NCBI RefSeq assembly: GCF_019795295.1
Contig: NZ_JAIMCG010000002.1
Coordinates: forward strand, 62,001-126,000
Direction of reading: 5' to 3'
Source of the DNA: Cupriavidus sp. AU9028
GTDB taxonomy: Bacteria; Pseudomonadota; Gammaproteobacteria; Burkholderiales; Burkholderiaceae
Length of the DNA: 64,000 nucleotides
Part shown: positions 37,513 to 46,191 of the stretch, piece after piece
Layout of the letters: each line of letters starts with the position of its first letter
Numbering within the stretch: position 1 is the first letter of the stretch
Notes under the pieces: model-generated
Database searches by the model: none
What the model saw: only the letters and a program-made list of their open reading frames with translations
What the model was told of the DNA's origin: nothing
Position numbers and translations under genes: made by a program

Positions 37513-37540
37513 ATTCTATTTATGCGTATAAACTGGTGAA
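37513..37540 (-). promoter_or_regulatory. Liv operon promoter with GntR-type operator palindrome
   Basis: On the minus strand TTCACC (37540-37535) and TAGAAT (37518-37513) are 16 bases apart. Between them lies TTTATGCGTATAAA (37519-37532), with perfect arms TTTAT/ATAAA. Such a palindrome in the spacer is a classical repressor site, and the GntR gene is divergent. The leader to the receptor start is about 95 bases. Confidence 0.6.
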
Positions 37541-37707
37541 GGCATCTTAGGAGGCGGCCTCCACGGCTGTCAATGAAACGGAACTTGGGGTTTACCTGCG
37601 ACCGAAGCCGGTGCGCGGCGCGCTGCGATGCACCAGCGTGGCGGCGGTCCTGCCCGATTGCAGGGCATGGCGGCATGGGTATCGTGCGGGATGGCAGATG
37701 CCCGCGG

Positions 37708-37821
37708 CCCTCTCCCCCGCCCCTCTCCCGCTGGGCGGGGCGGGGAGCACACCGGATGCCCGGAAAACGCTGACGGTTTGCTCCCCTCTCCCGCTTGCGG
37801 GAGAGGGGCCGGGGGAGAGGG
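37708..37821. repeat. GC-rich palindromic intergenic repeat, copy 4
   Basis: CCCTCTCCCCCGCCCCTCTC, then GGTTTGCTCCCCTCTCCCGC and TTGCGGGAGAGGGGCCGGGG, closely matching copies 1 and 3. It lies 52 bases before the GntR start codon, so it would be in the leader of that gene or insulate it. Confidence 0.7.
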
Positions 37822-37872
37822 ACCCGCCGTCGGTTGAAAGCGCAACGAATCATCAACACGAGGACCATAGCA

Positions 37873-38697
37873 ATGGTGATGTTCCGCGGTGCCAAGACGC
37901 CGGCACTGTCCATCCGCAAGCAGAAGCGCGCCGACCTTGTCGCGGAGGAACTGAAGCGGCTGATCACGGAGCGCAATCTGAAGCCCGGCGACAAGCTGCC
38001 GCAGGAAATCAAGCTGCAGCAGACCTTCGGCGTCAGCAAAAGCACCATTCGCGAGGCGCTCAAGTCGCTGGAAGTGCAGGGCCTGATCAGCGTCAGCACC
38101 GGACCGGCAGGCGGCGGCACCATCGTCGAGGTGCCACTGGACCGCACCTTCCAGCTGATGCAGAACTACCTGTTCTTCAAGGACGTCGGCATCGCCGACA
38201 TCTATGCGGTGCGTCGTCTGCTGGAGCCCGAGCTGGCGGCCGGGGCGGTGCCGCATCTGACCGAGGAAGACTTCGAGGCGCTGGAGCACACCATCGCGCT
38301 GTGCGACCCCGGTTCCGCCAGCGCGGCGGCCCCGCTGGACCAGCGGCAGGAGGACCTGAGCTTTCACGACATCCTCGCCACGGCAAACCCCAATCCGATG
38401 CTGCGCTTCTGCTGCGAGCTGATCAACGAGATGCTGCGGCAGCTGGTCGTGTTCGGCAACGACACGCCGGCGTGCGAGCACGAGAAGTTCGGCGCGTCCA
38501 ACGTCCGCTTCCACAAGAAGATCGTCGCCGCGGCCCGCGCTGGCGACGCAGAGCAGGTGCGCAAGCTGATGGCCGCGCATATGCAGGACTGCACCCGGCA
38601 CGTCACCCGCATGAACGGCCGGGTGCACGGCCGCCTGGTGCTCGATTCGGAATTGCCGCGCCGCGTGCCGCAGGTACGGCCACGGGACGCCGATTGA
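37873..38697 (+). CDS. FCD-type GntR transcriptional regulator
   Basis: 274 aa. An N-terminal winged HTH (DLVAEELKRLITERNLKPGD, then GVSKSTIREALKSLEVQGLI) is followed by an all-helical FCD ligand domain from about residue 110. FCD domains usually bind small carboxylates through a metal. It is divergent from the Liv/hydrolase operon, so it most likely represses that operon through the palindrome at 37519-37532. The ATG at 37873 was chosen because of GAGGA upstream; a second ATG is 6 bases on. Confidence 0.9.
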   Translation: MVMFRGAKTPALSIRKQKRADLVAEELKRLITERNLKPGDKLPQEIKLQQTFGVSKSTIREALKSLEVQGLISVSTGPAGGGTIVEVPLDRTFQLMQNYLFFKDVGIADIYAVRRLLEPELAAGAVPHLTEEDFEALEHTIALCDPGSASAAAPLDQRQEDLSFHDILATANPNPMLRFCCELINEMLRQLVVFGNDTPACEHEKFGASNVRFHKKIVAAARAGDAEQVRKLMAAHMQDCTRHVTRMNGRVHGRLVLDSELPRRVPQVRPRDAD

Positions 38698-38814
38698 GGC
38701 CGGCGTCGTCCGGCAAGTCGCGCTTCCCTTCCCCGCTTTCCGGCAGCACCGCCTACACTATCAACGCGCTGGTGCAGCGCCCTTCCCTGTCCGCGACGCT
38801 TCCGGAGGTGCCCC

Positions 38815-40353
38815 ATGAACGGCCAACACGTCTTCATCGCCGGCGCAGGCCCGACCGGTCTTGCCCTGGCCATCTGGCTCAGGCTGCAGGGCATCGAGGT
38901 GACGATCGTGGACAAGTCGGCCGGACCGGGCCTGACCTCGCGGGCGATGGTGGTACAGGCGCGCACGCTGGAGTTCTACCGGCAGGCCGGCCTCGCCGAG
39001 GAGGTGGTGGCCGCCGGCAATGTCAATCCCGGCGTCAACCTCTGGGTGCGTGGCCGCAAACGCGCCCGCATCTGGTTCGGGGACGCGGGCAGTGCGGTGA
39101 CGCCCTACCCCTTCATCCTGGTGTTCCCGCAGGACCAGCACGAACGGGTGCTGCTGCATCGGCTCGAGCGCCTGGGCGTCACGGTCCAGCGCAATACCGA
39201 GGTAGTGGCCTTCGCGCAATCGGCCAACGGCGTGCAGGTGCGGGTGCGGCAGGCCGATGGCACCGAGCGCGTTCACGAGGCGGCCTTTCTCGCGGGCTGC
39301 GACGGCGCACGGTCGGCGGTACGCAATCTGCTCGGGGCAGGCTTTCCGGGCGGGACCTATCAGCAGGTCTTCTACGTCGCCGACGTCACGCTCAGGGGCG
39401 AGGCCGTCGACGGACAGATTCATGTGGCACTCGAGGCGGCGGACTTCCTCGCGCTGCTGTCCTATGACAGGCAGGGGCATGCCCGCCTGATCGGCACCGT
39501 GCGGGAGGACCGCGAGGATGTGGACTCGCTGACCTTCAACGATGTCAGCCATCGCGCCATCGACGGGCTCGGCCTGTCGGTGGCGCAGGTCAACTGGTTT
39601 TCCACCTATCGGGTGCACCACCGGGTCGCCAGCCGCTATCGCGACGAGCGCGTCTTCCTGCTGGGCGACGCCGCGCATGTGCACAGCCCGGCCGGCGGCC
39701 AGGGGATGAACACGGGGATCGGCGACGCCATCAACCTGGCGTGGAAACTGGCGGCCGTCTGCAAGGGCGAGGCCGCGCCGGCGCTGCTCGACACCTACGA
39801 GCTCGAGCGCCGGGCCTTTGCCGAGCGGCTGGTCGAGACGACCGACCGCGTCTTCTCGCTGGCGACCTCGGAAAGCCGGCTGGCAAGCGTGGTCAGGCAG
39901 CACCTGGTGCCGTCGGTCGCATCGCTCGGCTACGGCATCCGTCCGGTGCGCCAGCGCATGTTCCGGGTGATCTCGCAAACCCTGATCGACTATCGCAACA
40001 GCTGGCTCAGCGTGGGAGAGACGGGGCGGGTGCGGGGCGGCGATCGCCTGCCCTGGGTCAGGTTCGAGGATGGAACGGACAACTATGCGGCCCTGGCGCG
40101 GCCAGCATGGCAGGTCCACATCTACGGCGAGGCCGGCGCGGAACTGAAGCAATGGTGCGCGTCGAAGGCGCTGGTGCTGCAGGCGTTTCCGTGGAGTTCG
40201 CACTGCAGCGACGCAGGCCTGGTGCGCGACGCGCTCTATCTGGTCAGGCCGGACATGCACGTGGCATTGACAACGGCGCGCGCGCGACCGGACGAAGTGC
40301 AGGACTATCTGTCCAGCCGATCGCTCTGGCCGCGGCGTGCCGGGGGCGGCTAA
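38815..40353 (+). CDS. FAD-dependent aromatic-type monooxygenase (PHBH family)
   Basis: 512 aa group A flavoprotein hydroxylase. It shows the dinucleotide motif GAGPTGLALAIWLRLQG, the DG motif GCDGARSAVR and the second FAD motif LLGDAAHVHSPAGGQGMNTG (about residues 282-301). The thioredoxin-like C-terminal domain ends RPDMHVALTTARA, as in phenol and 3-(3-hydroxyphenyl)propionate hydroxylases. It would use NAD(P)H and O2 to hydroxylate an aromatic ring. It stands alone after the GntR gene; no ring-cleavage genes are near. Confidence 0.9.
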   Translation: MNGQHVFIAGAGPTGLALAIWLRLQGIEVTIVDKSAGPGLTSRAMVVQARTLEFYRQAGLAEEVVAAGNVNPGVNLWVRGRKRARIWFGDAGSAVTPYPFILVFPQDQHERVLLHRLERLGVTVQRNTEVVAFAQSANGVQVRVRQADGTERVHEAAFLAGCDGARSAVRNLLGAGFPGGTYQQVFYVADVTLRGEAVDGQIHVALEAADFLALLSYDRQGHARLIGTVREDREDVDSLTFNDVSHRAIDGLGLSVAQVNWFSTYRVHHRVASRYRDERVFLLGDAAHVHSPAGGQGMNTGIGDAINLAWKLAAVCKGEAAPALLDTYELERRAFAERLVETTDRVFSLATSESRLASVVRQHLVPSVASLGYGIRPVRQRMFRVISQTLIDYRNSWLSVGETGRVRGGDRLPWVRFEDGTDNYAALARPAWQVHIYGEAGAELKQWCASKALVLQAFPWSSHCSDAGLVRDALYLVRPDMHVALTTARARPDEVQDYLSSRSLWPRRAGGG

Positions 40354-40487
40354 GGAGCCCCGTGACTTGCCGGCGATCCGCGTGTTTGCGCCGGACCCAT
40401 CAACAATAATCGGGCAAGTTCGGCGATCTTTTACAATTGAACACCAATTAAAGCCTCATCAAAGGAGGCATTACCGTCACTTCGAAA

Positions 40488-40516
40488 TTGTGCCGGACGG
40501 GTTTGTCCCATAGAAT
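40488..40516 (+). promoter_or_regulatory. Sigma-70-type promoter of the rsb/kinase operon
   Basis: TTGTGC (40488-40493) and TAGAAT (40511-40516) have a 17-base spacer. Transcription would begin near 40523, about 40 bases before the RsbR-like ATG. Confidence 0.55.
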
Positions 40517-40561
40517 GAGGCTCCTCTTTCTCTCCTCCCCCGGCGCTCGCCGGAATTTTCC

Positions 40562-41419
40562 ATGATGGCAACCGCAACCGACACGCTTCTGGCGCTGTTT
40601 GACGGCAGTATTGACGAAATTTCCGAAGAATGGACCGCCGAGTACCAGGCGTACACTGGCGCGGCGCTCTCCGGCAACGCCGTGCGGGGCGATCAGCACC
40701 GCCTGGTGCAGACCCTGCGGGAAATCCTGCGCGCGGGAGCCGATATCGAACGTTTCGACTCGCCGGAATGGGCGGCACTGCGCCACCTGCTGGCCGACCT
40801 GTCCGCCTCCCGGGCCGCACAGGGCGAAACTGCCGACGTGACCAGCGGCTTCGTGCTCGCGCTCAAGCGCCCGGTGTTCGCGCGGCTGCAACGCCAGCAG
40901 GGCGGCACGCAGGACCAGATCAATGCCATCTGGGCGGTATCCCGCCTGATCGATCGGATGGCGCAGTGGACGGTATCGACCTATCAGCGCACCCGGGAAG
41001 AGATCATCGTTCGCCAGCAGCATGAACTGCTCGAGCTGTCGACCCCGGTGATCAAGCTGTGGGACGGCGTGCTGGCGGTGCCCATCATCGGCACCCTCGA
41101 CAGCAGCCGCGCCCAGCTGATCATGGAGACGCTGCTCGAGCGCATCGTCCATACCGGCGCGGAGATCGCCATCATCGACATTACCGGCGTACCGACAGTC
41201 GACACGCTGGTGGCGCAGCATCTGATGAAGACCGTGACCGCGATCCGGCTGATGGGCGCCGACAGCATCATCAGCGGCATCCGTCCGCAGATCGCCCAGA
41301 CCATCGTGCATCTGGGCATCGACCTGCAGGGCATCAAGACCAAATCGACGCTGGCGGACGCGCTTGCGCTGGCCATGGCGCGAACCGGCAACGTCGTCGG
41401 CAACACCGCCGCGCAATAA
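40562..41419 (+). CDS. rsbR: RsbR-like stressosome protein (RsbRD_N-type N-terminus plus STAS)
   Basis: 285 aa. A helical N-terminal sensor half (residues 1-150) of RsbRD_N appearance is followed by a STAS domain (about 160-275). The linker ELSTPVIKLWDGVLAVPIIG and the loop DITGVPTVDT are diagnostic of RsbR paralogs; the Thr in DITGV matches a site phosphorylated by RsbT in Bacillus. With RsbS it should build a stressosome core that holds RsbT. There is no haem or flavin motif, so the signal is unknown. First gene of a six-gene operon. Confidence 0.88.
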   Translation: MMATATDTLLALFDGSIDEISEEWTAEYQAYTGAALSGNAVRGDQHRLVQTLREILRAGADIERFDSPEWAALRHLLADLSASRAAQGETADVTSGFVLALKRPVFARLQRQQGGTQDQINAIWAVSRLIDRMAQWTVSTYQRTREEIIVRQQHELLELSTPVIKLWDGVLAVPIIGTLDSSRAQLIMETLLERIVHTGAEIAIIDITGVPTVDTLVAQHLMKTVTAIRLMGADSIISGIRPQIAQTIVHLGIDLQGIKTKSTLADALALAMARTGNVVGNTAAQ

Positions 41420-41455
41420 CCGGGCGACGGGCCGACGAACTGACGGGCGAACATC

Positions 41456-41827
41456 GTGGAACGCATTCCAATCCTCCAGATGGGCAAGTCCCTGCTGGTG
41501 ACCATCCAGATCGACATGCACGACCAGACCGCGCTGCAACTGCAGAACGACCTGGCCGAACGGATCGAGAAAACCGGCGCCACCGGGGTGCTGATCGATG
41601 TATCCGCCCTCGAGATGGTGGACTCCTTCATCGGCCGCATGCTGGTCAACATCTCGTCGATTGCCAGGGTGCTCGACGCCGCCACGGTCGTGGTCGGCAT
41701 TCAGCCCGCGGTGGCGATCACGCTGGTGGAGCTCGGACTGTCGCTTGGCGGCGTTCGCACGGCCCTGAATGTCGAGCGCGGCATGGCCGTGCTGGCCGCC
41801 GAGCGCGGGGAGCGCCTGCGTGGCTGA
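41456..41827 (+). CDS. rsbS: RsbS-like STAS protein
   Basis: 123 aa single STAS domain starting at GTG (41456). VLIDVSALEMVDSFIGRML matches the RsbS core, and Ser57 is at the place phosphorylated by RsbT in Bacillus RsbS (VVDSFIGR). It would be the second structural protein of the stressosome. It overlaps the RsbT gene by 8 bases. Confidence 0.9.
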   Translation: MERIPILQMGKSLLVTIQIDMHDQTALQLQNDLAERIEKTGATGVLIDVSALEMVDSFIGRMLVNISSIARVLDAATVVVGIQPAVAITLVELGLSLGGVRTALNVERGMAVLAAERGERLRG

Positions 41828-42245
41828 CATCCTGCCGGGCAACGCCCCCGCCCCGGTCGGCTCGATGCCGCTGAACGACGAGCGCGACATCGTGCAATGT
41901 CGTGCCGCGGTCCGGCAGCTGACCGCGGGACTGAAATTCTCGCTGGTCGAGCAGACCAAGATGATTACCGCGGCCAGCGAACTGGCCCGCAATACCGTCA
42001 TCTACGGCGGCGGCGGGCGCATGCGCTGGGAGGTGGTGCAGCAGGGTGTGCGCGCCGGACTGCGACTGCATTTCGAAGACGAGGGCCCCGGCATTCCCGA
42101 TATCGAACAGGCCCTCACCGACGGCTGGACCTCCGGTTCCGGCCTGGGCATGGGACTCTCGGGCAGCCGGCGGCTGGTCAACGATTTTTCCATCGACAGC
42201 AAGGTCGGCGAGGGCACCCGTGTCACGATCGCTCGGTGGAAGTAG
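41820..42245 (+). CDS. rsbT: RsbT-like serine/threonine kinase (HATPase switch protein)
   Basis: 141 aa from a GTG at 41820 overlapping rsbS. GHKL boxes are clear: N-box ITAASELARNTVIYGGGG, G1 FEDEGPGIPD, G2 GSGLGMGLSGSRRLV. In the Bacillus model it phosphorylates RsbS and RsbR on stress, is released, and binds a downstream phosphatase. It ends R-W-K-stop, and the bases of this end hold a GTG that probably starts the next gene. Confidence 0.9.
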   Translation: MADILPGNAPAPVGSMPLNDERDIVQCRAAVRQLTAGLKFSLVEQTKMITAASELARNTVIYGGGGRMRWEVVQQGVRAGLRLHFEDEGPGIPDIEQALTDGWTSGSGLGMGLSGSRRLVNDFSIDSKVGEGTRVTIARWK

Positions 42246-43278
42246 CGGCCACCCTCCCCATCTTTCGATACCGCTGAACGATCCGAGCCGGCTCGGCGAA
42301 GCGCGCAGGATAGCGGCGTCGATGAGCGGTGCGGCCGGTTTCGACAGCGTGGCCGCCGGCAGGGTCGCGCTGGTCGTCAGCGAGATGGCCAGCAACCTGC
42401 TCAAGCACGCCACCGGCGGCAGGCTGCTGCTGGCCTCGCGCGAGACTGCGAACGGGGCCTGCATCGACGTGCTGTCGATGGACGCCGGCCCCGGCATGGC
42501 GGACCTGGCGGCGTGCCGCCGTGATGGCTATTCCAGCAGCGGCAGCCTCGGCCAGGGGCTGGGCGCGATGGAGCGGCTGGCGGACGAATTCGACCTGATC
42601 AGCCATCCCGGCATCGGCACGCTGATCTTTGCCCGGATCCACGGCCATGGCGGTCCCTCCCCTCGCCCTGCAGCCCCTTGCAATGGCATCTTCGAGGTCG
42701 GCACCATCTGCCTGCCCGCCCCCGGCGAAGGGGTCAGCGGGGACGGCTGGGGGTTCTCCTGCGCTGGCCAGCGCCTGAGCGTGATGATGGCCGACGGCCT
42801 GGGTCACGGCCCCGGCGCTGCCGCGGCCGCCCAGGCCGCGCAGGACGTCTTCACCGCGCAATTTCCGGCCGACTGCCCCGGGGGGCCACAGCGGATGGTC
42901 GAACGTGCGCACACGGCGCTGCGTGCCACGCGCGGTGCTGCATTGACGGCAGCCTGCCTGGATGCCGAGGCCGGTACGATTCGCTATGCCGGCGCCGGCA
43001 ATGTGCTGGCGCGGGTGGTCTCCGGCGTCGACGACCGCGTGCTGCAGGTGCAGAATGGCACCGTGGGCGTGCAGATTCGAACCGTCAACGAACAAACGGC
43101 CGCCTGGCCGGCCCACGCCCTGTTCATCCTGTTCTCGGACGGTGTGCAATCCCGCTGGCAACTGGACCCGGTGCTGCTGCGCGCGCATCCGGCATTGGTC
43201 GCCGCCTGGCTTGCCTGGCGGTATGGGCGGGGCAAGGATGACACGACCGTGTTGGTCGTGCGGCGCGCCAGGACATAG
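42236..43278 (+). CDS. ATP-binding (RsbW/RsbT-like) plus SpoIIE/RsbX-type phosphatase, with apparent frameshift near the start
   Basis: About 347 aa if one base is restored. The N-terminal half is a GHKL ATPase (ALVVSEMASNLLKHATGG, MDAGPGMAD, SLGQGLGAMERLADEF). The C-terminal half is a PP2C/SpoIIE phosphatase (MMADGLGHGPGAAAA, FSDGV, GKDDTTVLVV), equivalent to RsbX that resets the stressosome. No start codon exists in the main frame between 42046 and 42322, and the latter would cut off the first strand and helix. A GTG at 42236, inside the rsbT end, reads V-E-V-A-A-T-L-P; adding one C to the CCCC run at 42256-42259 would join it to H-L-S-I-P-L-N-D. This may be a real mutation or a sequence error. 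Without it, a start at 42046 is possible. Confidence 0.75.
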
Positions 43279-43306
43279 AGACGCAGCAACAAGACAATCG
43301 AGCAAC

Positions 43307-44212
43307 ATGACATCCGAGAATCAGGCGCAGGACAAAGACCTGCGGATCCAGACCCTGCAGCAGGCGCTGGACGCGCGCACCCGGGAGTGCGAGGCACTGC
43401 GGACCGAACTCGAGGACACCAATCGCGGCGTGCTGGCGCTGTACTCCGAGCTGGACGAGCAGGCAGAGCAGCTGCGCCACGCTACCGAGCTCAAGAGTCG
43501 CTTCCTGGCTTATATGAGCCACGAATTCCGCACGCCCATCACGGCCATCCAGAGCATCACCCGCCTGTTGATCGACCGCGTGGACGGGCCGCTGACCACC
43601 GAGCAGGAGCGCCAGGTGATATTCGTGCGCGATACGGCCGCCGAATTCGCCGACATGGTCAACGACCTGCTCGATCTTGCCAAGCTGGAAGCGGGACGGG
43701 TGGACATCTCCCCCGCCTGGTTCGAAATGGTGGACCTGTTCTCCGCGCTGCGCGGCATGTTCAAGCCGGTGCTGACCAACCCCGACGTGTCGCTGATCTT
43801 CGAGCCGCCGCAGGAACTGCCGCGCCTCTATACCGACGATCGCAAGCTGTCCCAGATCCTGCGAAACTTCATCTCCAACGCGCTGAAGTTCACCCCGCGG
43901 GGGGAGGTGCGCGTCGCTGCCGAGCTGGCTGACGCCGACCGGATCACCTTCTCGGTCACCGACACCGGCATCGGCATTGCACCGGAGGCCCACGGTTCGG
44001 TATTCCAGGACTTCATGCAGATCGATTCGCCGCTGCAGAAGCGCTATCGCGGCACCGGTCTTGGGCTGGCGGTCAGCCGGCGCCTGACCGAACTGCTCGG
44101 CGGCACCATCGGCTTCGACAGCGAGCCCAATGTCGGCTCGCGCTTCTACGTCACCATACCGCTGGCCTACGCGTCCGCGACGCAACCGTCCACGGCATCC
44201 GGTGCGCAATGA
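43307..44212 (+). CDS. Sensor-less histidine kinase
   Basis: 301 aa soluble kinase. An N-terminal coiled coil (about residues 5-60) is followed by the HisKA box YMSHEFRTPITA (His near residue 70) and a full HATPase with N-box LRNFISNALKF, G1 VTDTGIGIA and G2 YRGTGLGLAVSRR. It has no membrane segment or sensor domain, so its input probably comes from the Rsb proteins upstream, perhaps via the coiled coil. It overlaps the hybrid kinase gene by 4 bases. Confidence 0.9.
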   Translation: MTSENQAQDKDLRIQTLQQALDARTRECEALRTELEDTNRGVLALYSELDEQAEQLRHATELKSRFLAYMSHEFRTPITAIQSITRLLIDRVDGPLTTEQERQVIFVRDTAAEFADMVNDLLDLAKLEAGRVDISPAWFEMVDLFSALRGMFKPVLTNPDVSLIFEPPQELPRLYTDDRKLSQILRNFISNALKFTPRGEVRVAAELADADRITFSVTDTGIGIAPEAHGSVFQDFMQIDSPLQKRYRGTGLGLAVSRRLTELLGGTIGFDSEPNVGSRFYVTIPLAYASATQPSTASGAQ

Positions 44213-46191
44213 CAATGAGTGAAGCCGCTTATCCGCTGCACTGGGAAGACAGCGACGACAGAGGGCCGCCGCTGGTGCTGGTGGTCGACGACAACCCGGT
44301 CACGCGCTATTCGACCGCCCGCCTGCTGACTGCGGCCGGCTACCGCACCGTCGAGGCCGACACCGGCCAGCAGGGCATCGAGCGGGCCGACGAAAGCGTC
44401 TCCGCGGTCGTGCTCGACGTGCATCTGCCCGACATGGACGGCTTTGCCGTGTGCGAGTGCATTCGCGCCAATCCGTTGACCGCTTCGCTGCCGGTCATCC
44501 ACCTGTCCGCCGCCTACGTCGACACCCACGACAAGGTCAAGGGGCTGGATTCCGGTGCGAACGCCTACTTGACGCATCCGGTAGAACCGATGGTGCTGAC
44601 GGCGACTGTCAGTGCGCTGATTCGCGCCAGCGCCGCCGAGCGGCGGATGCGGCGAAGCGAGGCCCGCTTCCGTGCGATCTACCATCAAGCGGTGGGCGGC
44701 ATCTGCGTGCTCGATGCGAAAGGACGCTTCCTCGAAGTCAACCCCGCGCTCGTCGGCATGTTGGGGCGAGCGGCCTCGGAACTCGTTGGCACCCCGCTGT
44801 CCGACCTGCTGCCGGCCGAGTTCGCCGGCGACGTGGCGCTGGCCACCGCGCCAGAGACCGGGGCGAGCTGGCGTGGCACCCTGCCGATACGCACCCCAGC
44901 CGGCAAGCTGATTCACCTGGACTGGAATATTTCGGCCGCGCTGGACTCCGGCAGCCGCGTTGCCGTCGTCTCCGACATCACCGAACGAATCGAGCTGGAG
45001 CTGCAGCGTGACCAGCTGATCGAGCGCGAGCAGGTCGCACGCACCACGGTCGAGCGGCTGAACCGGATGAAGGATGAGTTCATCGCCATCCTGTCGCACG
45101 AGCTGCGCAATCCGATCAACGTGATTTCGGTGTGGAGCCAGATCATGGCGCGGCACGCCACCAGCGACGAGTCGCGACGGGGGCTGGCGGCGATCAACCG
45201 CAGCATCCGCATCCAGCAGCGGCTGATCAACGATCTGGTCGACGCCTCCGCCCTGAACGTGGGCAAGATGCAGTTGCAGCGCGAATTGGTCGATCCGGCC
45301 GAACTGATCCAGGCGAGCCTCGCGGAAATGCAGGCCACCGCGGCGGAGAAGCGGGTCACCCTGCATGCCCGGCTGGAAGGCCTGCCGCAACGACAGTTGC
45401 TCGATCCGGGCCGCTTCCAGCAGATCGTCTGGAACCTGGTATCGAACGCAATCAAGTTCTCGCCCGCCGACGCGACCGTTCACATCGATGCCTTCGAGCA
45501 CGAAGGCATGCTCCATGTGCAGGTCATCGACCGTGGCGTCGGTATTCCGTCCGACTTCATGCCGTTTCTGTTCGACCGGTTCACCCAGAGCGAGGACGCC
45601 TCGCGCCGACGCCAGGGCGGCCTGGGGCTCGGGCTCGCCATCTCCAGCCAGCTGGCCGCCATGCATGGCGGCACCCTGCGGGCGAAAAGCGGGGGCAGCG
45701 GCCTGGGATCGACGTTCGAGATCGTGGTGCCGGTGCTGCGAGAAATGCCGCCGCCGGAGGGCGAGGACGAGCCGGGGCCGATGCTCGACGAGAAGGTCCG
45801 GCTGGAAGACATGGATGTGCTGATCGTGGAAGACGATGTCGACGCGGCCAGTGCACTGTCCACCGTGCTGCGCACACAAGGCGCCTCGACCCGTCTGGCC
45901 GGCGACTACGACGCGGCGCTGGCGGCGATCGAAGAGCGCAAGCCTGCCCTGATCGTCAGCGACATCGGCCTGCCGGGGCACGACGGCAATGCGCTGATCC
46001 GCGAATTGCGGATGCGGGAGGCACGCGCCGGGCAGCCTCACGTACCAGCGGTGGCGCTGACCGCGTTTACCCGCGACAAGGACCGCAAGTCCGCGCTGGA
46101 AGCGGGCTTCGACGCGCTGTGCGGCAAGCCGATGCAACGACAGGCACTGATGCGAGCCATCGCCGCGGCAATCAGGGTCCGCGCGGCCTGA
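44209..46191 (+). CDS. Hybrid histidine kinase: receiver - PAS - HisKA/HATPase - receiver
   Basis: 660 aa soluble protein. Receiver 1 (about 22-135) has acidic pocket DD27-28, phospho-acceptor Asp70 (VVLDVHLPDMDG) and Ser100, but the invariant Lys is His (LTHPVEP, residue 123). A PAS domain spans about 145-260. HisKA has FIAILSHELRNPI, and the HATPase has NLVSNAIKF, RGVGIPS and GGLGLGLAIS. Receiver 2 (about 540-655) has a normal pocket (VEDD, SDIGLP, ALTAF, CGKPM). It could accept a phosphoryl group from the upstream kinase and act as both relay and output. No DNA-binding or cyclase output is present. Confidence 0.9.
   Translation: MTMSEAAYPLHWEDSDDRGPPLVLVVDDNPVTRYSTARLLTAAGYRTVEADTGQQGIERADESVSAVVLDVHLPDMDGFAVCECIRANPLTASLPVIHLSAAYVDTHDKVKGLDSGANAYLTHPVEPMVLTATVSALIRASAAERRMRRSEARFRAIYHQAVGGICVLDAKGRFLEVNPALVGMLGRAASELVGTPLSDLLPAEFAGDVALATAPETGASWRGTLPIRTPAGKLIHLDWNISAALDSGSRVAVVSDITERIELELQRDQLIEREQVARTTVERLNRMKDEFIAILSHELRNPINVISVWSQIMARHATSDESRRGLAAINRSIRIQQRLINDLVDASALNVGKMQLQRELVDPAELIQASLAEMQATAAEKRVTLHARLEGLPQRQLLDPGRFQQIVWNLVSNAIKFSPADATVHIDAFEHEGMLHVQVIDRGVGIPSDFMPFLFDRFTQSEDASRRRQGGLGLGLAISSQLAAMHGGTLRAKSGGSGLGSTFEIVVPVLREMPPPEGEDEPGPMLDEKVRLEDMDVLIVEDDVDAASALSTVLRTQGASTRLAGDYDAALAAIEERKPALIVSDIGLPGHDGNALIRELRMREARAGQPHVPAVALTAFTRDKDRKSALEAGFDALCGKPMQRQALMRAIAAAIRVRAA

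Larger units (their letters stand above)
37413..37872. promoter_or_regulatory. Regulatory region between the Liv operon and its GntR regulator
   Basis: This 460-base divergent gap holds a minus-strand promoter with an operator palindrome, listed separately, and repeat copy 4 close to the GntR gene. No second operator near the GntR start was recognised. Confidence 0.5.

Noticed and set aside
40562-43278. Sigma-B-type partner-switching with an alternative sigma factor
   Set aside because: The Rsb proteins are present, but no sigma factor, RsbV or RsbW pair controlling one lies in the window; the downstream genes are kinases.
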